Source: Erodium maritimum (Eukaryota; Streptophyta; Magnoliopsida; Geraniales; Geraniaceae). Taken from it: 64,000 bases of DNA. The stretch spans positions 9,677,001-9,741,000 of the forward strand of contig OY997594.1 in NCBI GenBank assembly GCA_963921825.1. Reading direction: 5' to 3'. Shown here in pieces: positions 12,787-24,926 of the stretch; the first letter of the stretch is position 1; each line of letters opens with the position of its first letter. The translations under genes and the position numbers were made by a program. The notes under the pieces are model-generated. The model had not been told where the DNA came from. It saw only the letters and a program-made list of their open reading frames with translations, and did no database searches.

Positions 12787-13664
12787 TTTTTATGAGCGGA
12801 AGGTGTAATTCATTCATTTAAGTTAAAATATATTTGTGTATATCAGGAATAAATCCCGGACCACGAAGAACAGACAAAAGACACAATGGTGTCGCAGTTC
12901 TTTTCATATTATAAGCGTCACTGACGATATTGAATGGGGTTACATAAAGGCGACTTAGAACTAAAACTAGGCGAAGTTGACTACGGCTACTCAAGGTCTT
13001 GCCTAAACGCTGCATGCATAATAGAATATGACCGAACCTGCTATCATCCACTTCTAAAGTATGGCGAAACTGACTACGACTGCTCAAGGTATTGCCTAAA
13101 CGTTGCATACTCTGGAGAGTGCGACCGAACATGCTATCATCAATTTCAGAGGGAGGCATAGATCTTACCAGGGACCCCTCCCGAGGCTAGTCCCTAGAGT
13201 ACTGAATTCCTTTCGTCGTTGACCCTGTAAAGACGAAGTCAGATAAAATAAAATAGACCACTCGATTAGCCAGATCCATAATCGAGAGAGGGGTCGAGGG
13301 CGGTGCGTTGGTGAAGGCCAGGGAGTAGGCGGTTTAAGAGACGAAGAAGACGGGTTTAGAGACGGCGGTGGTGACGGCTTCAGAGAGTGCGGTGGTGGAG
13401 GCCAGGGAGAAGGACGCGCCGGTGGCGGCTTCATTGAAACCATCAGAGTTGTAGAGGTGGTGCCGAACAGAGTCGGGAGACACGTCGTTAGTGGCGGGAG
13501 GGAGCCAATGTCGCGGTGGCTAGAGCCGGCTCGAAGGGAGCCCTGATCGTAAAAACCCTAACAAAATCCTCAGGAAGAAGCGCAGGGGAGTAATTGTCGA
13601 AAACAAATCAATAGAATGCGAGTAGGAGGAGAGGAGCCATGGCAGAAACCCTAGCAATAGCCAT
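12787..13664 (-). mobile_element. Non-autonomous polyA retroposon, copy 2 (about 878 bp)
   Basis: It is flanked by 16-bp direct repeats, ATCTATACTATTCTAT (12771-12786) and ATCTATACGATTCTAT (13665-13680), with one mismatch. The T-run at the left end is the polyA tail of a minus-strand insertion. It matches copy 1 (6457-7333) in order and almost exactly in length. The middle carries a tandem duplication of about 70 bp (12955-13140, GACTACG/CTCAAGG/TTGCCTAAACG) that copy 1 lacks. Confidence 0.75.
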
Positions 13665-13806
13665 ATCTATACGATTCTATATTAATATACCTTCCCTGTC
13701 TTATATTAATTTTGAAATCGCCTCTGAAAAATATATCAAAACATGAGTCATTTTCAAGCCATAAGAAAATAACACCAATAACCATGTTCCGAGAAAACCC
13801 AATGCT

Positions 13807-15333
13807 TGTCACGCCCCAAATCCGGTATTGACCGGACTCGAGACGTGACTTAGTGAAATTAAATAAAATAGTTCTAAAGCAGTTAATATCTGAAAAGGGA
13901 GAGATATAAATCAACAGAAAAAAAAAACCAAAACTCTGATAAATACAATAATAGTCAAAAACTAGAACTCTGAGTTCTACGCTCAGTCAAATAACAGGTT
14001 CAAGTACATTGTACGTCTCTAAGAAATAAAATAAAGACCACGACTCCCGGACTCTCGCTAGCCCCATGCTCTCCGATGTCCTCTAGTCCAAATCATAGCT
14101 AACACCTGTAGAAAACACGGTAAGGGATGAGCTTGACGCTCAGTAGGAAAAAGCCACGAAAACCACTTCATTACAGGTTTACAAAGAATGCATTTCCAAA
14201 GTTTAAAGTTTAATACAAGGGTTGATAAAATCGATGCGACACTTAACCATTTAAAAAAACAATACTCACCTTACCCAGACACTCACCAGACCAACAAACT
14301 CCAACCTTAACTCAACACTAGTGGACAAACCGATGCAACGCCGAAGGAACAAACCAAGGAAAACAACCATAGCCACAGGCACCGCAACACTCACAACACA
14401 GCAACACTCACAACACAGCAACACTCAATAAAAATCCAAGGTATTCTCACCACAGGCAATTCACACACTTGCACGGTCTCGGGAGCAACCCGCTCGGTCC
14501 GGCGTAGTCGCACGCAACTTTCCTCGACACACAATCGGGAGAGGCGGTCGACCTCATCGCGGAACACACTCTTCGTGGAACACATCGCGGACACAACGTT
14601 TTAGTGACACACGGAAGGCAGGGAAATCGCCTCTTCGCGCAATACATTGCGGACACAACGTTTTACCAACACACGAAAGGCAGGGAAATCGCCTCTTCGC
14701 GTAACACATCGCGGACACAGCGTTTTACCGAGTGCTAGTCGGAAGGTAGGGAAACCACCTCTTTGCGGGACTCACTCCGACGACCTCCCCTCGTCGTCCC
14801 GAGCATCCTGACGCCTCCCCCGCCATCGAAAACCACATCGAACTCCCCTGGCGCCGCCGCCGTCGCCGGAGTTGAACCGGACGAGAGACCAAACCCTAGC
14901 TCGTCTCTGACGGGCCTTGGACCAGGGAAAATCCGGGTACTTGGGCCTGGCTTGATCTGGGCCTTCGCCCGGACGTGGACGAGGCTCGTGTCCGGATCCT
15001 GAACTGGATCTGGACTCGGGTTTGGATCCAGGTCTGGGTCGAGCTCGGGTCAGGTCCGGGTCTGAGATCTGGACGGGTCAGATCCGGGTCGGATTCGGGT
15101 CCGGGTTTCGGACTCGGGTCGGATCCGGGTTCGCTTTGTTTCTCTCTGAGTTTGTAGTTATGGGAGGCAATCTCAGCATATCAAAGATGGCAGCTCCCTG
15201 TAGTGACAAGCTCGACAGACCTTCCCCTGGCTCGCAAGTTGAGTCTCCTCCCTCATTTCCAATGGTTCGTCCTTCTGGGATCGCACTGGGACAGTGGCTA
15301 GACTCGTCTTCTCCGTACAGGCAGAGGTAGGTG
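13807..15333 (-). mobile_element. Large-LTR family member, partial copy
   Basis: The copy begins TGTCACGCCCC at 13807, like the copies at 15334, 52314, 57136 and 62427, followed 300 bp in by the shared GAGCTTGACGCTCAGTAGG stretch. It carries its own 66-bp minisatellite (about 14520-14750, three units around CATCGCGGACACA) and a GGGTCGGGTC-like simple repeat at 14985-15130. The far end (GGTTCTTACA) is not seen, so this is a fragment; the next family member starts directly at 15334. Transcription polarity is inferred from better copies. Confidence 0.55.
14520..14750. repeat. Minisatellite, about 66-bp unit, three copies
   Basis: Three imperfect units share ACATCGCGGACACA, a GTTTTA step and GGCAGGGAAATCGCCTCTTCG. 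The repeat lies inside the large-LTR copy starting at 13807. Confidence 0.7.
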
Positions 15334-17720
15334 TGTCACGCCCCAAATCCGGTTTTGACCGAATTCGAGACGTGAACTAAAACAATAATAATTTTCATCG
15401 AAAATAAAGCCAACAAGTCTCAATTCGTAATTTTAAAACTTTAAACAATGCCACGAGTCGCAGCTCGATAAAAACAACGGTAAAATAGTTCAACAGTTAA
15501 CGGTACGTCGCTAGACACTAGCTAAACCCTCGCTAGCTCCCAAGCTCCGAGAATCCTGCTAGTACAGATCCCGCTCAACACCTGAAATACAACAAAGTAA
15601 GGGGGTGAGCTTACGCTCAGTAGAAAAAGTAGCTAAGGTTCTGAACCCCAGTTCGTCACCACGGGTAACCGTCCAATTAGGGCATGCTAGTAAGGCACAA
15701 CTATTAAAAGTCAAATTAAAACAATTACTCCAAGACAACCCTTAGCCTTCCATCAGGAACAACCCGTAACACAAACTCGCAACGAACCCAACTCATACCA
15801 CTTTCCACAACTAGCTCTTGACACCCATCACCTAACAATTCTCAATAAACAACACCTACGGTTATCTCACAACCGACCACATGTGTGAACTCGCATTATA
15901 ACACAGGAATCAGGTCCAACATCACCTCGAGTCACCCAACACTCTCACCAGACCCAAGTCTCACTTAACCCAATGCACAAAGCTAGACAGCCCGCACAGC
16001 TCACACAACAGACAATGCACAAAGCCCAACAACACACTTCCCCGTTACTGCCCATTTCCACAACCTTAAACATACTTCACCAATGCACATAACCAACCAA
16101 TGAGAAAATAAGCACACAGCAACCAAGGAGAATAAAGCACACAACAACCAAGGATAATAAAGCACACAGCAAGGCACACACAAATGTCGTAGGACAGCAC
16201 ACAACCAATCAGCCAGAATAAGGCACAAGCGAGACTCACACAGATGTCGTCTAACGGCATAAGCCATACCACCGGATGCACACAACCACTTATATCGTAC
16301 TGGACCACACAACATCAGTCCCGATATCTTCCTCCTCATACAGACGAAGGGTAACATGCTCGATCGAGAATCCCTCAGTCCGATGTCTTCCACTCACACA
16401 GACGTGGGCCCTGCTCAACATATGTACCGCACTGGTCATATCTTCCTCCTCACATAGAGGAAGGGTAACATCCATCACGCCATCCTTGGCCTCGATACAC
16501 TACACTGGAACTATCCCTCGGTATAAGTCCATTCCAGCTACGCCGTCTCTTGGAACACCCACATAGGATATGACACACAGCACAATTCACTGATGGTCTC
16601 GGTGTACCAACCGAACCATCTCAACATAGCACACAAACGGTCTATCACTCACCAGGTCATATCACAACCAAGGGTTCACATTATCAAACACGGCACACTT
16701 GCCCACACAGTCAGATCGTGCAACACCGAGTAAAATCTCGTTAGACTCTTAATCACACTCATAACCGTCACGTACTTACCATCACTTACCGACACTACAC
16801 TCAGCGTGGTAACCCCACCGGCTTCACCGGTATCAAATCCCCAACCATCCCACAGTTCAACATATCGAATAAACAGGAAATAACCACACAGGTCATCACA
16901 TGCACCACTAGTTCAATTCTACTCTTTTTCATGTTCGTTATTTATTATCCATTCAAACAACACAAGGCACACCAGCAGGCACACTCAGCAAACAATCCTA
17001 TAGGCACGACATGGCCCGAATCTACCAGCATGGCAATTCCCAAGACATGAATCGTAAATATTCACAGTTTATACGTCTACGCTAGCTGTTCGCCTCCTAC
17101 ATGCCAAACTATGATCTTTCTAGTTTTATTATTAACCCTAATCATGCACACTAGTAACTTTCCGTAATTAAAGCGGTATTCGCTACTTTCCCTACCTCAA
17201 GACGAACCGACACCTACGTCTCTTAGCTGCTGACGTCCTGGCTCGCTACCTCCGGTCTTCTCTTCGATCGAAGCCGGACTCGTAGACTAAGAGGGACGGC
17301 GGCGGAGAGGTGGTTGTAGGGTTCTGAGCGGTGGTGGCTCGGCTGAGCTCTCCGGTGGCGGGGCGGCGACGAGAGCTCGGTTATGCACCGCTGATGGTGG
17401 TGGTGGTCGGCGTTGAAAACGGAGGGAGACGAGGCGCAGTGGAGCGATCGAGAGGAGATCGTGGCCGCGGTGACAGGGGTGACCGTGGCTTCCATGGCCG
17501 CGGAGACCGTGGTGTTCCGCCGCCAGCATCGTCGATAATGGCCGATAGAAGAGCGAGGAGCGGTGGCGACGGTGCGGTGCGAGTTGGATGAAGATGGGAG
17601 AGAGAGAAGAGGGGAACGGGGCTGCGCAAGAAGAAGGAGAAGGCAGGATCTCAGGGTTCGAAACCCTAAAGGACGCGTTTATAAACGCGGGCCATGTCAC
17701 GCTTGGGCCTCAGACGGGCT
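15334..17720 (-). mobile_element. Large-LTR family member, partial copy
   Basis: It starts TGTCACGCCCC at 15334 and has GAGCTTACGCTCAGTAG near 15605. Blocks at 16575-16680 (CGGTCTATC) and 16960-17210 (CGACATGG, AAAGCGG) match 53340-53400 and 53570-53760 of the complete copy at 52314-55008. On the minus strand a TATAAA element stands near 17685, followed by a GC-rich leader and a splice-donor-like GAGGTAGGG near 17205, so transcription probably runs leftwards. The terminal GGTTCTTACA is not found; the right boundary is approximate. Confidence 0.55.
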
Positions 17721-19129
17721 TGGGCACTACGGCCCAACACGAGAAGTTGGAACGGGGCGGGCCGGGTCTGCCAGTCGGGTCCGGTTCAGCCCGGTCCAGT
17801 CTCCTTCCTTTTTTTTCTTTTCTTTTTCTTGTTTATTTATTCTTTTTTTATTAAAAAACGAATTAAAAATTAAATCGAATTTCAACCACGTCGTTACCAA
17901 AGACCGACCCGTTTTTCACCGTCGACGTTCCGATCGAACAAAATTAAATAAATTTAATCTTTTTATCGAGGCGACCTTCACAAGGTCTATCTCCAACATT
18001 GACGATGACGGGGGGACGCGTCTCTCGGCAAGCCAATCTTTTGGGGAAGCTAAAAGGTTTTATTCGATGGACCCCTACAATAGGACCTCGTCCAAAGCAA
18101 GTCAGGGTGGTAGTGGTCTAGTCCTCGGAGTCTCGACCGACCCCTCTTCCAGATCTGGCTTATTATCTCCAACAAGATATTGTTTGGGAGAGCAGGACGT
18201 TGGGGGCTCTGGTTTGAATCTATAGGGGTGGCGATAGTGCTCGGTTGTAGAGGATTAAAACACTGAGTACAACGGCTATACCACTAGGCTGGGGATGTTC
18301 CCAGGCGAGTGTGTGTGAGAGAGGACCACGAATTTCATCTGACTTGGGAGAGGGCGGAGATGATGGAGGCGATTGCAGGAATCGACAAGCCCTAGGGTCC
18401 AATTGCCTCGTTTGGAGTCGCGGGTCGTGGTGGTCTAGTTGTGAATGGGCCGGGGAATGTTGGGGGGGGGGGGGGCAACGGGTCAGGGGGGGCGTGGAGT
18501 TAGGCATCCTGGACAGTCAGCTCCCGAGCAAGTTGGCTAGGGGGATTTGGGTGACAAAATAGGGGGTTGGTCATTTGGGATGTTGTTGTGCCTCTGACGA
18601 AGCTTTGTGGAAGGGGGATCAACATCGCCTACGCAATGGCTTCTCGTGTGATGACATCGTAGACAGTCTTCTAATAGTCTCTGGTGGAGTGGCTAGTGGA
18701 CTTATGGCAGCTCCTTGATGTGATGACTCGTCAGCTGGAGGACGAAGTGGTCAGTTTTTTCTTTTGGTATGCTAAAGAAAATGGGACTGGGATGGCAAGA
18801 CGAAGGTAGTAGAGGAGGAGGTTTCCTCCCCTGACTGAGTCATGTTTTTTTCCCGTCAATAGTGGCTACCCGGAACGGGACTCTAACTCACAAGTCAAGG
18901 TTTTTTCCCATCATGGGGACAAGGCAGTAAGTTTTAGGGAGTCATCACTTCAAAGAAGAAGGCCTCGACCACACCCGCATCACATTCCTTCCCACGAAGC
19001 AGGGCGAAGTACCATCCGGGAACACCCCGGAAATAAGCTACTTCTTCTCTTCTAGCGGGGCAAAAGCGTCCGACAAGGAAGACTCAAGACTTGGAGTCAT
19101 AAGGCTCTACACGCTTTGAGGGGGTGTAT
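17721..19129. other. Repeat-rich spacer, no gene seen
   Basis: AT-rich then GC-rich DNA with no supported gene. A 220-codon open frame crosses 17563-18225 but has no domain and lies over the LTR leader. A G13 run sits near 18462-18475. The stretch 18900-19129 (GGGACAAGG..CACACCCGCATC) leads into the retroposon that follows. Confidence 0.4.
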
Positions 19130-19640
19130 CGAATAGCGACAGGGTGCACTAAGCACCCTCGCCTTGGTCAATAAGGAGTTCGTGTCTAGTGGAGGGTTAT
19201 TCAGCAGCATCGCCCTGTTGTACGTATAGTGGAAATGGTATCACCAAGTTCTGGTATGGTACTCTTCTACAATTTCGAGGGATAGCACTCTTGCGTTCTT
19301 GGATCCCTATTTTATAATTTCACAGAGGACGATGCACGCTAGGTCCTTGGGAGAGTATACAGTCCGCCTCAGAACCACTATGAAAATAAGGATGCTTTGT
19401 CCTAACTTCTCGTTTGGAATTGTTGTACCTGTTTCTTCAGAGGTTATCACATCATTGACTTCTGAACATCACAGTGAAGCATTTCGACCTTTGAGCAATT
19501 ACATTATGTTTTTTTGTCCAATAATGTTAGTACATGTTTTTCAGTACTTCTCTCTTTGGTACTTGATTTTCCTTCTTGGGTCAGATTATTTTCCTCACTT
19601 AATATATGGTTACTTTTACACTTCAAAAAAACTCAAAACC
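19130..19640 (+). mobile_element. PolyA retroposon, plus strand (diverged copy)
   Basis: It contains GCACCCTCGCC, GACGATGCACGCTAG and CAGTCCGCC in the order seen at 50727-50945 and in the minus-strand copy at 8446-9100, and ends TTACACTTCAAAAAAA at about 19620-19634. No coding potential. It is older (more diverged) than the copy at 49915-51194. Confidence 0.5.
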
Positions 19641-20128
19641 TAAAAAATCATAACAATAGAAAATACAAACAATTTAATACGGTTTCATAATTCGAATTCA
19701 CACTAAGAAATTACATAAAAAAAGTATAGGAACTGAATTACGTAATTGAAATAACAAAAATAGCAATCTCATCGACTCTATTGCCATATATGTTCTATAA
19801 GATCGTTTAAGAGCCTCTTGTGTATTGTTTAATTTTGTAGTTCTGTTTGATGATTATAACTCGACAGCACGACTACTCGATCGACTGTTATACACTACAC
19901 AATATCGTCACCTAGGTGATGTGGTATTTCATTGTTGTGTCACCTAGGATATCATCTGAGTGATGCAAAGACAATAATGTGTCACTTTAGTGTCTTTGGT
20001 GACGTGGTATTTATAGGTGTGTCTCCTCAGAGCCTTACGTAGAAGACCTACCAAAGAAGGGTAAGAAGAAAAAATCTAAAAAACACATAAAAAAAGAAAC
20101 AACACAATCATAAGAACAAGAAACTAGT
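19641..20128. other. Spacer, no gene seen
   Basis: AT-rich sequence. A degenerate repeat at 19910-20030 uses GTCACCTAGGTGATG, GTCACCTAGGATATC and GTCACTTTAGTG, possibly the edge of an unrecognised MITE. Confidence 0.4.
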
Positions 20129-21009
20129 TGTAAGAACCACCCCCGGTCGATCCCGGTCGAACCGGTAAACTGCAAACAAGTTTGACTTTCGGCTGGAAAA
20201 GTCAACCGAAGACTCAGGAAGTCATTCGGGGCCTTTCTGGGGCCCAATAAGCTTAGCCACTATCACGGGATGCTTAGTTGGGCCGTTTCCTTCAGTTTGA
20301 CTGTAATATTGGTTAAGTCAACTTTCGGTCAAACTTGGGCTTTTTATCGATATTCCCGACGTAAATTTGGACAGCTGAATTTAATTTATTGGAAAGTAAC
20401 TCCTGCAATGCCACATGGCATTAGAGCCTTGGATGAGAAGAAATGGAGTGAAAATGACTCTTACACCCTCCCAACTTACCTTTAAAGGGATAGGACCTTA
20501 AGGGCCTTTTGGTAATTGGACAAAATAGGTCATTTAAAGCAACATGAGCACACAACTCAGCTCATTATTTGTTGTAGCAGCCGAAATTCACCAAGGGAGA
20601 GAGGAAGAGAGAGCTTCATTTCTTGAGGAGGAAGAAAGAGAGGAAAGCTAGCATTTTGGAGCTTGTTCTTGGTCATTTCTCCTCCATTTTCCTTCCATCT
20701 TCATCATCTCATCTGCCTAGAGGTATGGATGCTCTTAACTTTCCATTTCATCCACTTTCAAGTTTTGGGTTTTGTGGGCTTTTGGCTTGAAGTTGAAGAA
20801 CTAACTATTTTGGTTGTTGCTTGGAGAAGAAGTAGTGAAGTTAGGTTGTTTTGATTGTGTTTTGGATGAAGCTTTGATGAACCCATTGAGGGTGTTGATG
20901 TTTGGAGACTTTTGATGGTTATTTTGGAGTTGTTTGGAGCTGGAAATGGAGTTTTGGGAGTGATTTTTGTGGAATCCGAGTTGGTGAAGAAAGGGGAAGG
21001 CTCTGGTCA

Positions 21010-21245
21010 GGTTTGGCACGGAACGTGATCCGGACCGGGCCATGTGCCGGCACGGCAGGCCGCACGGAACGGGTCTGGTACCGGCACGGTACGCGGCACG
21101 GAACAGGCGAGATTCCGGCACGGTACCTCACACGGTCCGTGTCAGACTACGGGTCGGTTTGTGATGCGGTCCGTGCTGGTTACCAGACCGGCCTGTGATA
21201 CGGTCCGTGCCAGGTTCCGGCACGGCCTGTGACACGGTCCGGGCT
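21010..21245. repeat. GGCACGG/CCGTGCC palindromic array
   Basis: About ten closely spaced units of the type CCGGCACGGTACGCGGCACGG or CACGGTCCGTG form short inverted repeats at roughly 25-35 bp intervals, inside the LTR starting at 20129. A related CACGGTTCCGTGAC array sits at the mirrored place (53995-54140) in the copy at 52314-55008. Confidence 0.7.
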
Positions 21246-22194
21246 GCCTTCCAGATCAGATTCCCAGAACCAAAACCCTTCCTTTTGAGTCCATTTCGAT
21301 TCCTAAATTATTCCTTTGACTTTGTTTCTATTAGTTGAGGGTTGTTATGTGTTTTTGGTTGAGGAGCACTTCGTTGGATTACTAATTTTGGTATAGTTGT
21401 GGTCCAAGACCGTGAGACCGAGCTCGGAAGGAGAAAAGGCTTTGGACCCGAGCTAGAGAAACGAAGACCACTCCGGAACCCGTGTGAAGGAGGAGAGGCT
21501 ACCCGTCTTTACAACAGAGTATTGTTAGAGGAAGACCACTAGGTAGGGAAAGTTCTAACTCCTCGAGTAATTCAATATTAGTGTGCCTATTAGGTTAATA
21601 AAATCGGAAAGGTCCTAGAATTGCATATAGGATGCGAATGACTAGAATAATCGTATTTCATTTACTAATAACCGGACGTGTCTAGTATGCATGCGTAGGA
21701 TGTGAATAACTAATGTAACTCGCTTTCAATACTTGGGAATTGTTTTACTGGTAGAGAGGTCGTGATGAGCCCTCGGATTAGTTGTGTGTGTTTGCCTCAC
21801 ATGCTTGCTTGCTTAGTTTAAGTTAATTTAAGAGTCTAATGAAACTAGCTAAATCGTATGCTTGGATGTTTGATTGAATGTTGAATAATTGATTGATTGA
21901 TTGAATGTTTGAATAATTGAATGCTTGAACGGATGATCGAGTATGACTGGTTGTGCGAAACGGTACGATCAGGTGATCGATGGACCGGTGGATCGTGACT
22001 GGTAAGTAACGGTAAGTGTAAAGGGGTAATTGGATGTCTTTGGTGTGTTGTGGTGAAAGTGTGATTAGATAAGCGTTGATTGGTTGATGTGTTATCGTGT
22101 GTTTCTCTTATTCTTGCTCTTAAGATGATTTGTTGTCCGGTATGAAACTTACACCGGGCGGGGGTAATCCGGTAGTGTTACAGTTGTTGGTGTT

Positions 22195-22350
22195 TGGTAG
22201 ATCCTGCGGGGTATTGTTTGGCAGATCCTACGGGATAATCATTGATTATTGGAGCCTGCGGGGCATTGATTATTGGAGTCTGCGGGCATTGGATATTGGA
22301 CCCTGCGGGGCAATTGGATGGTTTACCCTGCGGGGAATAGTTACTTGTGG
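22195..22350. repeat. Minisatellite with CCTGCGGGG units
   Basis: Five to six imperfect units of about 28-32 bp, each with (C)CTGCGGG and a TTGATTATTGGA-like step, lie within the LTR at 20129-23140. Confidence 0.7.
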
Positions 22351-23144
22351 TTTCACCCAAGTGTATGCGTCCTGCGGGAGCACTACCTTGGTTCCCTATG
22401 ACATATGGTCCTTTGGAGGCATTTCCGAGAATTCCGATGATAAGCTCCCCTTTGGGATTGTTTCCGGTGCCCCGATGTATGTGCCTCCTCTGGACCGAGG
22501 GAAAATCTGATATGAAATGGATAGTCTGGTGGATCGGAGTATGGGACCCGATGTGACACCAGAATCTATCTGTGGATCGGAGGCTTGAAAAAACTAGAGG
22601 TTGATGTGATATTACTTGCTCCCATGTTAGTGGTTATGAATTATTTATAGCACTTTTCACGTAATCCTTTAAAGTAACTGTTATCTTTAAGAATACGTTA
22701 CTATTTTTAGTCATACTGATTCTATTGCATTTCTTGATTAATATTGTTTAATTGTAAATTGCGATGCCATGCTAAGGCATCTTCATTACTAAACTGGTGG
22801 TTAAATTATTTACGATTTTCCATATCGAGCGCAAGCTCACCCCTATTGTTTTCTTACTGTTTTTACAGACGTACCTGATGTTTAGGGGGTTCGAGGCTCG
22901 GGAGCTTCTGGCTATTTTGAGGGTTATTCTAGAGACATGTTGGTCTTTTGTACTAAACACTATTTACCTCGCACTTCATGTTGAGCTTTGACTCGTATTT
23001 GAGATTTTGGATTATTTTATTTTGAGGATTTGATGGAGTTTAGTTGAACTTTTCAAAGGTTTATTAATTGTTTATTATCCTTTCATGATTATGGTTTTGG
23101 CTAATCGAAAGGGTTTCTTAGAGGTTCATATTCTGGATTACTTC

Positions 23145-23530
23145 CTCGTCAAGCATTGTCCCGCTTCCTCTCAACCCTAGATCACCGAGTTCCCGGGTGT
23201 ACCACGACCTTGCTCTGGTCCCTTCTTCGGGCGGTGCGAGATCTAGGGTTGCTCCTTTACCGGGGCCTCCGAGTTTTCGACATCAACCAATCTTCAAGCC
23301 GCCTGAATCCGTCGACGTCCCTGTAGCCGCCGCCGACGAGTTTGTCTGTCCAGACTCGTTGACTATTGAACAGGGAATCGAGGATTTCATTAGTTTGTTC
23401 CATTGTGAAAAGAATAGCGAACATTCTTAAATGTTCTATGTCTGTTCTTCGTGGTGAGAGAGTTTCTGATGTACTATCTTGTTATTATAAACACTGACTA
23501 ATGAAATTTGCATCTTTCACTCAAAACAAA
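23145..23530 (+). mobile_element. Non-autonomous retroposon fragment, copy 3
   Basis: The plus strand starts CTCGTCAAGC, like the start of the retroposon at 51416. It carries GTCTGTTCTTCGTGG near 23440, as in copies 1 and 2 (in reverse there), and ends in CACTCAAAACAAAACG. It is shorter than copies 1 and 2, and no clear target-site duplication was found. Confidence 0.45.
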
Positions 23531-23712
23531 ACGAACTAATGCAAAAACTTGACCTTCATTATTATAATACGTAATTCAGATTTTACGAGTTGCACAAAGT
23601 ACTGAACAGAATTAATTAAGTAACAAAGTAACAAACGACAAGGATTGACCTTTACAGCATTACCTGTTAATTGGTACAAACCATTACTACGCACCAACAT
23701 CAATCCAACACA

Positions 23713-23815
23713 AGACAACGATGATGTTTTCAACTTATTTTAAGCAGTCCATAATATTATTTCAAGACAACGATGATGTTCTCAACTTATTTTAAGCAGT
23801 CCATAATATAATTTT
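23713..23815. repeat. Tandem duplication, about 54 bp x 2
   Basis: The phrase AAGACAACGATGATGTT..CAACTTATTTTAAGCAGTCC occurs twice in a row downstream of MLP copy 2. MLP copy 1 has a single diverged unit, so the duplication arose after the two genes separated. Confidence 0.8.
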
Positions 23816-23844
23816 AATGACCATGACTCAAATTTATTGCATGA

Positions 23845-24485
23845 CTATGCTGCCTTGACGAGATGGGTATCAAAATCCTCGATGAAGACGTTGATGACAA
23901 ACTCAAAGTAATCAACGGGAGCCGGAATACTCTCTTTCACTTTCTCATACTCCACAGTAACCCTCACCGTGTTCTTCGCACCGCGTCCACCGGGAATAGC
24001 CTGAAAGATACACTTGTAATCCTTGTACAGCTTCAGCACATCTCCTTCCACTGCAGTGATTGTCACTGATTTGTTCTCGTTGTTGTGTGTGATCTTTTCC
24101 TTCATGATTTCGGTTTTTCCATCTGCGTATATAACATTTTGTTAAAATATGAAATTATAAGTGAACTTCAACTATCAATTTAAACTTTTAATTGAGTTTG
24201 GTCTCTAATACATTTCATGCCATGGAATAGAATGCATTCATCAATGATAAATATGGAGTATGTGTATACTTCTCTTAGAATATATACAAAATATTACGTA
24301 CTAATGGTGTAGGTCCAATTCTTGATGGCGCCGTCGTGGTGCCAGTCACCTTCATGAAGCTCGACGGCACCAACTTTGTCAGAGATGGTAGAAAAGTGGT
24401 GAACTTGTTCCTTCATGATGCTGTAGTACTTGTCAGCAGAACCATTGATTTCAGTTTCTACAATCAGCTTACCTTTGAGACCCAT
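23845..24485 (-). CDS. MLP-like protein (Bet v 1 / PR-10 fold), copy 2
   Basis: A close paralogue of the gene at 11854-12429. Exon 1 is 24485-24302 and exon 2 is 24122-23845, with the same GTACGT donor and CGCAG acceptor, giving 153 residues. It differs from copy 1 at only a handful of residues (for example KCIFQ for KGIFQ, VDYFEFVINVF for VNYFEFLINIF). The frames are open. Homology with copy 1 extends through the 3' flank (to about 23530) and upstream to the TATA box, then stops at 24600, where a copia LTR begins. Its regulation may therefore differ from copy 1: only about 115 bp of native upstream DNA remain. Expression cannot be judged from sequence. Confidence 0.9.
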
Positions 24486-24577
24486 AATTTGATCGCTTAA
24501 TTTGGTAGCAGTGATAAGATAGAGAGAAGTTTGGGGGAGCTAGCTGTTGTTGAAGAAAATTGCTTGATGCCTACCTT

Positions 24578-24587
24578 CTTTATATAG
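24578..24587 (-). promoter_or_regulatory. TATA box of MLP copy 2
   Basis: CTATATAAAG on the minus strand, at the same distance from the ATG as in copy 1. It is the last native promoter element before the copia insertion at 24601. Confidence 0.75.
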
Positions 24588-24600
24588 ACAACAATATATA

Positions 24601-24926
24601 TGTCGTAGAAATAGATGGCTCAGTTGCATGGCTCACATTATCCTCATCCTTTATAATTAATGAAAGGTATTATTATTGTATCAAGTTGTATTAGCTATGA
24701 TGACATGAGTTCGGTTTGGTCTATATAGGAGCATTCATGGTAAATTTGCGTGTGAAAATGAACTTTGTTTTACTCTCCACAAATACAACGACCACGTTAC
24801 CTTGTTCTCAGCCGTGTACATGTTTTTAAGCCATTCTTGTTCATCTGTGAGCCTTAAACACTTCAAAAGTACAAGTCTCGTATTTGTTTCTATGTTTGAT
24901 CTCTTTTCATCAAGTAAATTACAACA
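24601..24926 (+). repeat. 5' LTR of the copia element
   Basis: TG..CA ends (TGTCGTAGAA and TTACAACA), 326 bp, lying directly against the MLP copy 2 promoter. Native MLP homology stops exactly at its first base. Confidence 0.7.

Larger units (their letters stand above)
20129..23140 (+). mobile_element. Large-LTR family member, opposite orientation
   Basis: It begins TGTAAGAACC at 20129, the reverse complement of the GGTTCTTACA end of the copies at 52314 and 57136. The first 170 bp (GTTGACTTTTCC-type and GGGGCC..AAGCTTAGCC blocks) match the far end of 52314-55008 in reverse. GAGCGCAAGCTCACCCCTA at about 22829 is the reverse of the conserved stretch near the other terminus. The TGTCACG terminus is not found before the retroposon at about 23145, so that end is lost or diverged. 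A splice-donor-like AGAGGTATGG follows a purine-rich leader near 20720. The copy carries two private minisatellites. Confidence 0.6.

Noticed and set aside
17563-18225. 220-codon plus-strand open frame
   Set aside because: It crosses the GC-rich leader and AT-rich end of an LTR copy, has no domain, and its composition explains the openness.
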